This document shows positions 7,845 to 16,190 of a stretch of 64,000 nt of DNA, in pieces. The DNA lies in assembly GCA_040769385.1 (NCBI GenBank), contig JAXGLD010000001.1, positions 496,001-560,000 on the forward strand, given 5' to 3'. Position numbers and translations under genes: made by a program. This DNA is from PHAA01 sp022706565. Lineage in GTDB: Bacteria; Bacillota; Syntrophomonadia; Syntrophomonadales; Syntrophomonadaceae. The number at the start of each line of letters is the position of its first letter. Positions within the stretch are counted from its first letter, which is position 1. The notes beneath the pieces are model-generated. The model was not told where the DNA came from, ran no database searches, and saw only the letters and a list, made by a program, of their open reading frames with translations.

Positions 7845-8578
7845 ACTTGGTCCTCCTCACCCGGGAATAGTACTGCTCCCAATAAGGCGCCGACAACGGT
7901 GGCGCATACGATTCTCAAGCCCGTAGCCATATTGCTCAAAGTAGGTAGGAAGGTCAAGAGTGAGTTTACCGCCATTGCAAAGCCGGCAATGATTAGCGCT
8001 GCCTTGGTTTGTCGGCAGGCCGGGATTAGCAAAGCAATAAACATAACGTAAAGAGCAATACCCATACTAGCTTTTATAGAGTCAGGAAGTCCGCCCGCGA
8101 TGAACAAACCTATCCAAGTGGCAGCATTCCAGGCTGCAAACGCTGTCAAGTTTAGGCCCAGGAGGAAGAACGGGTTTAGTTTGGGAGTCGGTTGGGTTGA
8201 TGCCAAGGAAAAAGTTTCGTCGGTAATTCCAAAAGAGACAGCCGACAACAAGCCTTTGGAACTACCGGGTTCAATACGGGGGGCAAGAGAGGCTGACATC
8301 AATAAGTGACGGAGGTTTAGAACAAAGGTCGTAAAAATTACCTCCCCCATGGTGCTCCCTAACGCCAGCATATTGACACCGACAAATTGGCTGGCACCGG
8401 CGAAAATCACCACGGACATCATGATAGTGATTTGGTCCGGCATCCCGGATGCTCTGGCCAGCAAGCCGAAGGTCATACCGATAGGCAGGTATCCGATGGC
8501 GATAGGTATACCGGCCTTACAACCTTGCCATAAAGCTCCCTGCACTCGGTTTTTCTCCGCCATAATCTGGCCAGACAT
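7841..8578 (-). CDS. azlC: Branched-chain amino acid exporter large subunit, AzlC family
   Basis: This is a 245-residue integral membrane protein with about seven to eight hydrophobic segments and the AzlC-type N-terminal pattern AIGYLPIGMTFGLLA. Together with AzlD it forms an exporter for branched-chain amino acids. An in-frame ATG at 8602 exists, but GGAGAGGAG (plus-strand 8586-8594) is placed correctly for the ATG at 8578, which is chosen. The pair forms a reverse-strand operon between rlmH and the divergent msrAB gene. Confidence 0.9.
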   Translation of the reverse strand: MSGQIMAEKNRVQGALWQGCKAGIPIAIGYLPIGMTFGLLARASGMPDQITIMMSVVIFAGASQFVGVNMLALGSTMGEVIFTTFVLNLRHLLMSASLAPRIEPGSSKGLLSAVSFGITDETFSLASTQPTPKLNPFFLLGLNLTAFAAWNAATWIGLFIAGGLPDSIKASMGIALYVMFIALLIPACRQTKAALIIAGFAMAVNSLLTFLPTLSNMATGLRIVCATVVGALLGAVLFPGEEDQV

Positions 8579-8722
8579 GATAGAACTCCTCTCCCACGGC
8601 ATGGATAAAATCTCTCAACAAGATTAATATAGTATATAGAAGAAACCAGTTGGCGACAAGGCATTTTATGTCCTCCAAGTGCTTGAGTTGTGCCCTCAGA
8701 GGACATTCAAGGGAGTGATTTC

Positions 8723-9703
8723 ATGGAGCGGCAGCCAGACAGGAGCCATTGCGAACTTGCCACATTCGCAGGCGGATGCTTTTGGTGTATGGTTACACCT
8801 TTCCGGGAGCTTCCCGGGGTTATAGAAATCGAATCCGGGTATACCGGAGGACATGTTGAAAATCCTACTTACGAACAGGTATGTTACGAGGATACCGGGC
8901 ATTATGAAGCAGTACAGATTACTTTCGATCCATCTCGTACCCAGTATTCGGAGTTGCTGCAGGTATACTGGCAGAACATCGACCCAACTGATGCTGAGGG
9001 GCAGTTCTATGATCGCGGTTCTTCCTACCGACCTGCGATATTTTATCATAACGAGCAACAGAGACTGGCGGCGGAGGAGTCTAAACAAAGACTAGACAAG
9101 AGCGGACGCTTCACCAAACCGGTTGTAGTCGCAATCATGCCTGCGGGGAAATTCTACCGGGCCGAAGAATACCACCAGGATTATCACGACAAGCAGCCGC
9201 AGCACTATCAAAGATATAGGCAAGCTTCTGGCCGGGATAAATTCAAGAGCCGGTATTGGGGCCATACAAGAGAAGCGGCGGTTAAAAAGCTGACTCCCAG
9301 GCAGTATGAAGTTACCCAACGTAATGGGACTGAACCGCCGTTCAATAACGAATATTGGAACAACCACCGCCCCGGTATATATGTAGATATAGTATCGGGA
9401 GAAGTGTTGTTTAGTTCGCTGGATAAGTTTGATTCTGGCTGTGGTTGGCCTAGCTTTGCAAGACCCCTGAACAAAGACAGTATTATTGAAAAAATGGATC
9501 GCAGCCATTTCATGGTACGAACCGAAGTACGCAGCCGGGAGGCTGATTCCCATTTGGGACATGTCTTTCCCGACGGTCCCGCCCCGACTGGTTTGCGGTA
9601 CTGCATTAATTCCGCCGCTCTGCGGTTTATACCGGTGGAGGATTTGGAGAAAGAGGGATATGGGGAATATCTGGCTCTTTTCGACCCCTTGCCATCGCCA
9701 TAA
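8723..9703 (+). CDS. msrAB: Bifunctional methionine sulfoxide reductase MsrA/MsrB
   Basis: This 326-residue fusion repairs oxidised methionine. The N-terminal MsrA domain acts on S-sulfoxides; its catalytic cysteine is in ATFAGGCFWC near residue 18. The C-terminal MsrB domain (from about residue 190) acts on R-sulfoxides; its catalytic cysteine is in RYCINSAAL. The two CxxC zinc-binding pairs seen in many MsrB proteins are absent (VSGEVLFSSLDKF and READSHLGHVF), so this is a zinc-free MsrB. The frame extends upstream to a GTG at 8690, but AAGGGAG at 8709-8715 fits the ATG at 8723. Electrons would come from thioredoxin, and trxB is nearby. Confidence 0.95.
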   Translation: MERQPDRSHCELATFAGGCFWCMVTPFRELPGVIEIESGYTGGHVENPTYEQVCYEDTGHYEAVQITFDPSRTQYSELLQVYWQNIDPTDAEGQFYDRGSSYRPAIFYHNEQQRLAAEESKQRLDKSGRFTKPVVVAIMPAGKFYRAEEYHQDYHDKQPQHYQRYRQASGRDKFKSRYWGHTREAAVKKLTPRQYEVTQRNGTEPPFNNEYWNNHRPGIYVDIVSGEVLFSSLDKFDSGCGWPSFARPLNKDSIIEKMDRSHFMVRTEVRSREADSHLGHVFPDGPAPTGLRYCINSAALRFIPVEDLEKEGYGEYLALFDPLPSP

Positions 9704-9717
9704 AAAGCAGTTACAAT
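9689..9717 (+). promoter_or_regulatory. Promoter for the SRP RNA
   Basis: TTGCCA (9689-9694) and TACAAT (9712-9717) are 17 bases apart. The element overlaps the msrAB stop codon. The predicted start is about 20 bases before the mature RNA 5' end. Confidence 0.55.
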
Positions 9718-9742
9718 GAGTGAGCAAAATAGAAATAAGATT

Positions 9743-10013
9743 TGCCGTGCTAGATGGGGAATTAGCGGTGCCCTGTAACCTGCAACCCGCTACAGCAGGA
9801 TCGAATTCCTGAGCCGAGGGCATATCCTTGTGGGGTCCGGCTCGAATAAGTGGTGAAGAGGTTTGGGTCCTCCGCAACGGAACACCTTGAACCGTGTCAG
9901 GTCCGGAAGGAAGCAGCACTAAAAGGTTCATTTCGTGTGACGGGGGGTAGCCTGGACGGAGTCAACTGTTCGCGCATCGCCCGGAAGGTATCTTCGAGGC
10001 CAGGTGCACGGCA
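9743..10013 (+). ncRNA. ffs: Signal recognition particle RNA, large bacterial type
   Basis: The conserved domain IV apical loop is present around 9897-9922 (GTGTCAGGTCCGGAAGGAAG, with AGCAGCA after it), where Ffh binds. The 5' part (GGTGCCCTGTAACCTGCAACC region, 9767-9790) is the Alu-domain sequence found in Bacillus and clostridial scRNA. The termini TGCCGTGC (9743-9750) and GCACGGCA (10006-10013) pair perfectly. At about 271 bases this is the large form, which in Firmicutes directs membrane protein targeting with Ffh and FtsY. A terminator follows at 10031. Confidence 0.95.
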
Positions 10014-10030
10014 TTATATTTTAACAAAGA

Positions 10031-10053
10031 ACAGGTGTAAACCTGTATTTTTG
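10031..10053 (+). terminator. Terminator after the SRP RNA
   Basis: ACAGGT (10031-10036) and ACCTGT (10041-10046) form a 6-bp stem with a GTAA loop, followed by ATTTTTG. Confidence 0.7.
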
Positions 10054-10145
10054 TATGGTTTTCTCTAAAAATGGCATCCCAGGAAAGATATAATAGAAAA
10101 GAGCCTTTGCTTTGAGATTATGAACAGCGAGGGGCAGGTTTAAAA

Positions 10146-11654
10146 ATGTCATATCTATCTTTATACAGGGTTTGGAGACCTCAACGCTTTTCGGAAGTAG
10201 TAGGACAGGAACAGACGGTGCTGGCATTACGCAACTCGGTACGCGAGGGTCGTCTGACCCATGCTTTCCTTTTCTCCGGCCCGAGAGGCACAGGCAAAAC
10301 CAGCCTGGCCAAGATACTGGCCAAAGCGGTCAATTGTGAAAAACAACAAGATGGAGAGCCATGCAATAATTGCAACTCCTGCCGAGACATAAACTATGGT
10401 AACTTTATGGATGTTATCGAGATTGATGCAGCATCCAACCGCGGCATTGATGAAATTCGCGACCTAAGGGAGAAGGTGCGCATTCTTCCCGCCCAAGGCA
10501 AGAGAAAAGTCTATATTATCGATGAAGTGCACATGCTGACTACCGAGGCTTTCAATGCTCTGCTCAAAACCCTGGAAGAACCGCCTGAATCGGTGATTTT
10601 TATACTAGCAACTACCGAACTGCAGAAGATTCCAGCCACTATTCTATCCCGGTGCCAAAGATATAGTTTCCGTCGCCTCACCCAGGAACAGATCATTAAT
10701 CGCCTCCAAGAAGTAGCCCTAAGCGATGCTATGGATATCGAATCGGCGGCACTGGAGTTAATTGCCCGCAGAGCCAACGGGGGAATGCGAGACGCTATAG
10801 GTATGCTGGAGCAGATCCATTCCTACCAGGATGGCCCCATCAGCAGAGACGATGTCCTTGAAGTGCTGGGGCTGGTGGATGACATGTTTGTGGCTCGGTT
10901 AATTGATGACGTTATCGCACATGATACCGCAGCCATCATCGAACAGCTTAACACCGCTCTCAACCAGGGCAAAGAAGCCGCCCAACTAGCCCGAGAGACT
11001 GCGCTTTATCTGCGTGACCTTTTAATGTATAAGGTCTCCGGTGACAAAGCGGAGATGGTAATGGTCAGTGAAAACAGCCACAGGATACTAAGGAATCAGG
11101 CCCATAAACTGGAGCAAGGCCAAATACTCCAGACTATACGAATGATTACCGATACGAGTGAAAAGTTGCGCTTTAGTGAGGGACAAAGGTTTCTTCTGGA
11201 ATTGGTTTTTCTTGAGATGACTGAATCGTTAAACAAGATGGATGTATTTACAGGGCCTGCCCCACAGGTAAAGGTTCCAGCATCTGATCGGAATACCAAG
11301 ATGGAGCGAACCAATCGGGCCGAAAAGGCTGATGCCCGAGAGGTGTTATGGAATCGATTACTGGCTGGGGTAAAGGATAAGAAAGTTCCTACCCATGCCC
11401 TTTTGTCCCAGGGCAAGTTACTGGGGATGAAGGGGGATATAATGTATATAGGCTTCCATAAGAGTTACAAATTCCATAAGGATAGAATGGAGGAAAAGGG
11501 TAACCGTGATGTACTAAATTCCGTCATCAAAGAGTTGTTCGATCGTGAATTGGAAGTAGAGTTTATCTTTTTGGATGACAACAAGTATAATGACATTGTT
11601 GTGAAAAAGGCGATAGAATTCTTTGGTGAAGATGTCGTCGAAATTAAAGATTAA
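10146..11654 (+). CDS. dnaX: DNA polymerase III subunits gamma/tau
   Basis: This 502-residue AAA+ subunit of the clamp loader opens the beta clamp and, as tau, couples polymerase cores to the helicase. Walker A GPRGTGKT is at residues 45-52. Zinc-binding cysteines are at about 64, 73, 76 and 79. The DEVHMLT Walker B and the SRCQRY sensor/arginine-finger region follow. The C-terminal part (after about residue 370) is shorter than in most tau proteins. No obvious slippery sequence was seen, so a single product is assumed. A perfect TATAAT at 10089-10094 lacks a clear -35 box. It heads the conserved dnaX-ybaB-recR cluster. Confidence 0.95.
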   Translation: MSYLSLYRVWRPQRFSEVVGQEQTVLALRNSVREGRLTHAFLFSGPRGTGKTSLAKILAKAVNCEKQQDGEPCNNCNSCRDINYGNFMDVIEIDAASNRGIDEIRDLREKVRILPAQGKRKVYIIDEVHMLTTEAFNALLKTLEEPPESVIFILATTELQKIPATILSRCQRYSFRRLTQEQIINRLQEVALSDAMDIESAALELIARRANGGMRDAIGMLEQIHSYQDGPISRDDVLEVLGLVDDMFVARLIDDVIAHDTAAIIEQLNTALNQGKEAAQLARETALYLRDLLMYKVSGDKAEMVMVSENSHRILRNQAHKLEQGQILQTIRMITDTSEKLRFSEGQRFLLELVFLEMTESLNKMDVFTGPAPQVKVPASDRNTKMERTNRAEKADAREVLWNRLLAGVKDKKVPTHALLSQGKLLGMKGDIMYIGFHKSYKFHKDRMEEKGNRDVLNSVIKELFDRELEVEFIFLDDNKYNDIVVKKAIEFFGEDVVEIKD

Positions 11655-11666
11655 GGAGGAAATCGG

Positions 11667-11999
11667 ATGAAGTTCAATCCTCTGGGCGGGGGCGCCAACA
11701 TGAACCAGATGATGAAACAGGCCAAAAAGCTTCAAGAAGAAATTACCAAGAAGCAATCTGAATTAGAGGACATGGTTCTCGAAACTTCCGTGGGGGGGGG
11801 AGCCATAACCATCAAGATCAACGGGCGGCAGCAATTTAAGGAAATAATGATCAAGCCGGAAGTGGTCGACCCGGATGATGTGGAAATGCTGCAGGACCTG
11901 ATATTGGCAGCAGTCAACGAAGCCGTGAAACAATCACAGGATATGGTATCATCGGAAATGGCTAAGCTGACCGGTGGATTTAATATTCCCGGACTGTAG
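11667..11999 (+). CDS. ybaB: Nucleoid-associated protein YbaB/EbfC
   Basis: This 110-residue protein of the YbaB/EbfC family binds DNA as a dimer with tweezer-like helices and affects nucleoid structure and recombination. The N-terminal glycine/asparagine/methionine-rich run (GGGANMNQMMKQAKKLQ) and the central GGGAITIKINGRQQ strand region are typical. The start follows AAGGAGG 12 bases after the dnaX stop. It is part of the dnaX-ybaB-recR operon. Confidence 0.95.
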   Translation: MKFNPLGGGANMNQMMKQAKKLQEEITKKQSELEDMVLETSVGGGAITIKINGRQQFKEIMIKPEVVDPDDVEMLQDLILAAVNEAVKQSQDMVSSEMAKLTGGFNIPGL

Positions 12000-12028
12000 A
12001 GAGCATTTTGATTGAGGAGGCCAGAGGC

Positions 12029-12622
12029 ATGAGATTGCCGCGTCCACTGGAAAACCTGATCGACCAGCTGCAAAAACTACCTTCTATTGGTCCTAAAACA
12101 GCCCAAAGATTGGCGCTCTATATTTTGAGACTGCCGTCTGAAGAGGTCAGCCAACTGGCTCGGGCCCTCATTGATGTACAGGAAAGGGTTTTTCCGTGTT
12201 CCAAATGCGGCAATCTAACCGACAGTGATCCTTGTCCAATATGCAGTAACCCAGCTCGGTTGGGCAATAGCTTATGTATCGTTGAGGAGGCCAGTGACAT
12301 ATTATCCATCGAGAGGACTGGATATAATGGCAGATATTTTGTACTTAACCGCAGTTTTAAATTGATGGACGATAGCGACCCTGCAGAGATGAACGTCCAA
12401 CCATTGCTCAGGATCCTTAATGAAGGAAAGGTACAGGAGGTTATTCTGGCCTTGAATCCCACCATCGATGGCGAAGTAGTATCCAGGTTCCTGGCCACCG
12501 CGATCAGCGGACATAATGTGAAAGTAACTCGCCTGGCTTATGGGTTGCCTATTGGCGGTGACATAGAATTCACTGATGAGATAACCCTGCGCCGGGCTTT
12601 GGAAGGTCGTAAGGAGTTTTGA
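12029..12622 (+). CDS. recR: Recombination protein RecR
   Basis: This 197-residue protein works with RecO (and RecF) to load RecA on gapped DNA. It has the N-terminal helix-hairpin-helix (LPSIGPKTAQRLALY), a four-cysteine zinc finger (CSKCGNLTDSDPCPIC), a Toprim domain beginning CIVEEASDI, and a C-terminal Walker-like segment. An in-frame TTG at 12008 exists, but GAGGAGG at 12014-12020 indicates the ATG at 12029. Confidence 0.95.
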   Translation: MRLPRPLENLIDQLQKLPSIGPKTAQRLALYILRLPSEEVSQLARALIDVQERVFPCSKCGNLTDSDPCPICSNPARLGNSLCIVEEASDILSIERTGYNGRYFVLNRSFKLMDDSDPAEMNVQPLLRILNEGKVQEVILALNPTIDGEVVSRFLATAISGHNVKVTRLAYGLPIGGDIEFTDEITLRRALEGRKEF

Positions 12623-12720
12623 CATACACGCCCGTAGTTGTCCAGTAGGGGGCGGGCATAATATTTGGATAACCGGCATAAGATGCAGTGGGACATAGTT
12701 AGCTGCAGGAGGGTTATCCG

Positions 12721-12969
12721 GTGCGCGTGTGGTCACGAATATGGAATAGCATATGCAGGAATTGGCTTGCTCCAGGGGAACCTGAGACAGGCCATAACCA
12801 AATAGATGACCTCACCGAGATAAAAAAGGCCGTAGAAGAGATGGCTACCGCACGAAGCATATATTCCCAAGTGGATGACCCGGAATTGGTTGATTGGGCT
12901 GTTTACAGTCTGACGGCAGCCGAAAAGCGATACGATTATTTGCTCAGAAAGTACCGTCAGAAGAAATAG
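12721..12969 (+). CDS. yaaL: YaaL-like protein (DUF2508)
   Basis: This is an 82-residue protein, mostly helical, rich in charged residues and ending in YLLRKYRQKK. Its size, the AVYSLTAAEKRYDYLL segment and its position between recR and bofA match YaaL of Bacillus. The function is unknown in the family. The start is GTG, preceded by GCAGGAGG about 8 bases upstream. Confidence 0.8.
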   Translation: MRVWSRIWNSICRNWLAPGEPETGHNQIDDLTEIKKAVEEMATARSIYSQVDDPELVDWAVYSLTAAEKRYDYLLRKYRQKK

Positions 12970-13028
12970 CCGGATACAAAACTAGGTTTGTTCCCATGGT
13001 AATTTAGTAATGGGAGGTTTCGTGCAGC

Positions 13029-13295
13029 ATGGACACATTGAATATGATCCTGGCAGGGTTATTTCTGCTGGTTGCAATCTACATCGGAGCACAGTTGATA
13101 ATGAAACCGCTAAAACTGATCTCCAAGCTAATTATTAATTCATTGATCGGGATAGTGCTTCTATTAATAGCCAACTACGGGGGATCCTTTTTCGGTTTCG
13201 AACTGCCCATCAATATAATAACCATATTGGTGGCAGGATTTCTGGGGATACCGGGAATTCTGCTTTTAGTCTGTTTTCAACTCTTGCTGCATTAG
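13029..13295 (+). CDS. bofA: Pro-sigma-K processing inhibitor BofA
   Basis: This 88-residue membrane protein has two to three hydrophobic helices. The C-terminal half shows the BofA pattern: NSLIGIVLLLIANYGG, an asparagine in LPINIITILVAG, and GIPGILLL. In Bacillus, BofA in the mother-cell/forespore membranes keeps the SpoIVFB protease inactive until the forespore signals, delaying sigma-K activation. Its place after recR-yaaL is conserved. A terminator follows. Confidence 0.88.
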   Translation: MDTLNMILAGLFLLVAIYIGAQLIMKPLKLISKLIINSLIGIVLLLIANYGGSFFGFELPINIITILVAGFLGIPGILLLVCFQLLLH

Positions 13296-13324
13296 GCCGA
13301 TAGCGCCGTTAATAACCTGAGGGT

Positions 13325-13344
13325 GGATGAGATCCATCCTTTTT
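13325..13344 (+). terminator. Terminator after bofA
   Basis: GGATG (13325-13329) and CATCC (13335-13339) form a short stem followed by TTTTT. Confidence 0.65.
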
Positions 13345-13460
13345 GTTTTGTCTCCGTGGACGGATTAGTCATTGAAACAAATGCAAAGGATAATGGACCT
13401 TTACTGTACTGCAGAATAGCGTATAACAGTTTGGAAAAAACTATACAAAGCTATTTGGGA

Positions 13461-13492
13461 AATATGAGTATGTTTGCATCATAATATGAGTA
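13461..13492 (+). repeat. Direct repeat AATATGAGTA, 22-bp period
   Basis: Identical 10-mers at 13461-13470 and 13483-13492 are spaced by two helical turns. They lie just upstream of the -35 box at 13517, where an activator could bind. Confidence 0.45.
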
Positions 13493-13516
13493 ATATATCC
13501 ACCTATTAAATAAATA

Positions 13517-13546
13517 TTGACGCATAATTAAGTGTTACTTTATACT
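13517..13546 (+). promoter_or_regulatory. SigA-type promoter before the P-loop ATPase gene
   Basis: TTGACG (13517-13522) and TATACT (13541-13546) have an 18-base spacer. The predicted leader to the first start codons is only about 15-20 bases. Confidence 0.6.
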
Positions 13547-13571
13547 ATGTAAATAGTCTTGAAGATTGGTG

Positions 13572-14267
13572 ATGCATCGTGAGGTGTTGGGTGTCACGTT
13601 CCCGAATTCAGAAAGAATAGTTGAGGCATTTGTTGGTGAATATGCCAGCGGAAAAAGCGAAATATCGATAAACAGGGCTCTTGAATTGAAGGATCAAGGC
13701 CGACAGGTTACTCTGGTGGATCTTGATACAGTAGAGCCTTTTTATACGCTGAGAATTCTGCGCGAGCAACTGACAGATATGGGGCTTAAGGTGATAAGTT
13801 TCAGCCGAGCCGATTCTTTTGGGCTGGGAGAGACCGGGGCGATGCTTAATCCTGCCGCTCGCTGGGCGCTTTTCAATGAAGGCGACATTATTTTAGACAT
13901 CGGGTACGGAGTCCACGGAGCTCGCACTCTAAATCTGGTGGAAGGGGCCTATCAATCCCCGCACCTGAGGATAATCGCAGTCATTAATGGTACACGACCG
14001 ATGACCAATTCCAAGGAAAGGGTCAAGGAATACCTAAGAGAGTTGGGGCGGGTTGATGCGGTGGTTTTAAATACTCACCTTGGAGATCAGAGCACCATCG
14101 AAATTATCGGCAGTGGAAATAACTTCATCCGGGAGGCGGCCGAAGAACTTGGGATACCGATAGCCTTCATCGCTTTAAGCGAGGAGTTTCGAGGATCACC
14201 CGCCGTTCTTGAGTGGGGACTGCCAATAAAATATATTAGACGTTTTATGCCCGGAGCAATTTGGTAG
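13572..14267 (+). CDS. P-loop ATPase of unknown function (ParA/CobQ-like fold)
   Basis: This protein of about 231 residues has an N-terminal Walker A motif (GEYASGKSE), then LVDLDTVEPFYTLR, which resembles the Walker A' or switch region of deviant P-loop ATPases, and a DIILDIGYG Walker B. Late motifs such as VVLNTHLG may contact the base. I do not recognise a named family. The start is unclear: TTG 13566, GTG 13569 and ATG 13572 are all in frame, and none has a good ribosome binding site. It has its own promoter and lies 63 bases before the 2-oxoacid:ferredoxin oxidoreductase operon in the same direction. A role in assembling or regulating that enzyme is possible but unproven. Confidence 0.75.
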   Translation: MHREVLGVTFPNSERIVEAFVGEYASGKSEISINRALELKDQGRQVTLVDLDTVEPFYTLRILREQLTDMGLKVISFSRADSFGLGETGAMLNPAARWALFNEGDIILDIGYGVHGARTLNLVEGAYQSPHLRIIAVINGTRPMTNSKERVKEYLRELGRVDAVVLNTHLGDQSTIEIIGSGNNFIREAAEELGIPIAFIALSEEFRGSPAVLEWGLPIKYIRRFMPGAIW

Positions 14268-14330
14268 TAAAATGTAAGCTTAAGATAATCCATTGATTTT
14301 GTAATTATCATTGGGAGGTGTATTTTTTTA

Positions 14331-15422
14331 ATGCCAAAAGTAATTGGTGAAGCCAAGAAATCCTTTATGACTGGCAATGAGACAGCAGCTTGGGCTTGCT
14401 TGGCAGCGGGAGCGGACATGATGTTTGGGTACCCCATTACTCCGCAAAATGAAATCATGCATTATTGGACCCGTCTTTGCCCCAGATATGGAAGGGGATT
14501 TCTGCAGACTGAAGATGAGCTGTCCGCCGGCTTTACGGTATGCGGTTCGGTTCAAAGCGGTAAAAAAGCATTCACGGCCACGGCGGGGCCCGGTAATGTT
14601 CTCATGCAGGAACCCTTTGGCATGGCTGAGGCGATGCGGTTGCCATTGCTGGCAATTATCCAGCAACGAGGGGGGCCATCCTCAGGAACGGTGGTCTATT
14701 CGCAGCAGGAGGTCACACTTACCACATATGGCGGTAATGGCGAAGGCATGAGGATAGTCTATTCCACCGCTACCCACCAGGAGATCTTTGACTACATTAT
14801 CAAAGGTTTTAATTCGGCATGGAAATACCGATTCCCGGTTTTCATTTTGGGCGATGGTTATCAGGCTAAAATGCGTGAACCACTGGAGATATATGATCCG
14901 GAAGATCGCGGCATAGAAATGGTAGAACCTTACCCATTGATTGGTTTGAAAGGGACCATCGGCGAAAATCGCGAACCCCAGCACCTATGCAACATATACA
15001 GCCTGGAAGAGGAACTGTACGAGGTAGTAGTGAAAATGGCTGAAGATTATGAGTCCATCCAGGACGAGATTGTTGAATATGATGAAAAGAATTGCGATGA
15101 TGCTGACATCATCATCTTGTCCCATGGGGTGGTATCCAGGGCGGCAGAGGATGCCGTGAATATACTACGTTCGCAAGGTATAAAAGCCGGTTACTTCAGG
15201 CCCATTACCTTAAGGCCTTATCCACAGCAGCAACTGCGCGCAGCCATTGCCAAAAGCGGCGCCAAGGCCCTTCTCTGTGCCGAATCAGCTTACGGGCAAC
15301 TGGAGAGACTGACCAGACAGGAGATATACGGTGAAACTATCAAGGTGGAGAAGCTTTTTATGCCGGGAGTAGGAGTAATCGACTATGATATCGTTGATAA
15401 AGTTAAAAGCATCATTAGATAG
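14331..15422 (+). CDS. vorB: 2-oxoacid:ferredoxin oxidoreductase alpha subunit (VorB type)
   Basis: This 363-residue subunit belongs to an enzyme that oxidatively decarboxylates 2-oxoacids to acyl-CoA while reducing ferredoxin. The pyrimidine-binding domain is seen at the start (GYPITPQNEI), with a conserved TEDELSAGF segment and the ATAGPGNVLMQE motif. The C-terminal third is the transketolase C-like domain. Length and separate beta, gamma and delta genes fit the four-subunit archaeal/clostridial type, often annotated as 3-methyl-2-oxobutanoate dehydrogenase VorB. Substrate (isovalerate-type branched chain, pyruvate or 2-oxoglutarate) cannot be read from sequence. GGGAGGTG precedes the ATG. 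An ilvE gene elsewhere in the window would provide branched 2-oxoacids. Confidence 0.88.
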   Translation: MPKVIGEAKKSFMTGNETAAWACLAAGADMMFGYPITPQNEIMHYWTRLCPRYGRGFLQTEDELSAGFTVCGSVQSGKKAFTATAGPGNVLMQEPFGMAEAMRLPLLAIIQQRGGPSSGTVVYSQQEVTLTTYGGNGEGMRIVYSTATHQEIFDYIIKGFNSAWKYRFPVFILGDGYQAKMREPLEIYDPEDRGIEMVEPYPLIGLKGTIGENREPQHLCNIYSLEEELYEVVVKMAEDYESIQDEIVEYDEKNCDDADIIILSHGVVSRAAEDAVNILRSQGIKAGYFRPITLRPYPQQQLRAAIAKSGAKALLCAESAYGQLERLTRQEIYGETIKVEKLFMPGVGVIDYDIVDKVKSIIR

Positions 15423-15434
15423 GAGGCCAGAGTA

Positions 15435-16190
15435 ATGAGTATACCAGCTCCAGCAATGCCCAAGTCATGGTATGTTCCCTCAAAGCCACACAAGTTTTGC
15501 CCCGGATGCGGCCATGGGATCGTATTGAAAGCATTGGGAGAAGCTATAGATGAATTAGGGATACAGGACCAAGCCATATTTGGCTGTGATATAGGTTGTT
15601 CATTACTATCCTGGGACTTTTTCGCAGTCGATAGCACTCAAACTCATCATGGCCGTACCACGCCGGTTATGGTGGGCATCAAGAGGTCCCGCCCGGAATT
15701 GATCTGTGTAGGATATATGGGTGATGGCGGCGGATATTCAATCGGTTCTCAACACTTGGTAAATTCCGCGGTAAGGAACGAAAAGGTTACTTTGATCCTG
15801 GTCAACAATACCAATTATGGAATGACCGGGGGACAAATGGCTCCGACAACATTGCCCGGACAGAAGACTGAGACTACTCCGTATGGGAGGGATCCCGAGG
15901 TAACCGGTTACCCGACCATGGGCCCTGAATTCATTGCTGCTTTGACTTCCAACGGTGCATATGTTGCCCGGGGAACGGTCTCCAAATACAAACAACTTAA
16001 GAAATATATTAAGTCGGCCTTGCAGAATCAGATCGCCGGCAATGGCTTCTCTTTTGTAGAAGTTCTTTCCACATGCCCTACTAACTGGCGTACCAATGCC
16101 CAACAAACCTGGAATTTCCTTGAGGATGAAATGGAGAAACAATTCCCGGTTGGGGAACTGAAGAATCCGCTCGGAAAGGGGGAGAAATAG
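15435..16190 (+). CDS. 2-oxoacid:ferredoxin oxidoreductase beta subunit (TPP-binding)
   Basis: This 251-residue subunit binds thiamine diphosphate. CPGCGHG near residue 28 supplies cysteines for an Fe-S cluster. The TPP/Mg motif reads GYMGDGGGYSIG followed about 25 residues later by VNNTNYGMTGGQ. It starts 12 bases after the alpha stop behind TAGGAGG, and its stop directly abuts the gamma start codon. It pairs with the alpha subunit to form the catalytic site. Confidence 0.92.
   Translation: MSIPAPAMPKSWYVPSKPHKFCPGCGHGIVLKALGEAIDELGIQDQAIFGCDIGCSLLSWDFFAVDSTQTHHGRTTPVMVGIKRSRPELICVGYMGDGGGYSIGSQHLVNSAVRNEKVTLILVNNTNYGMTGGQMAPTTLPGQKTETTPYGRDPEVTGYPTMGPEFIAALTSNGAYVARGTVSKYKQLKKYIKSALQNQIAGNGFSFVEVLSTCPTNWRTNAQQTWNFLEDEMEKQFPVGELKNPLGKGEK

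Noticed and set aside
8669..8705. 7-bp inverted repeat TGTCCTC/GAGGACA between azlC and msrAB
   Set aside because: Arms are short and far apart, which is within chance expectation; no clear promoter overlaps.
9092..9931. 279-codon reverse frame over msrAB and the SRP RNA
   Set aside because: It is antisense to a well-supported CDS and a structured RNA.
9850..10068. 72-codon plus-strand frame
   Set aside because: It lies inside the SRP RNA, whose structure explains the sequence.
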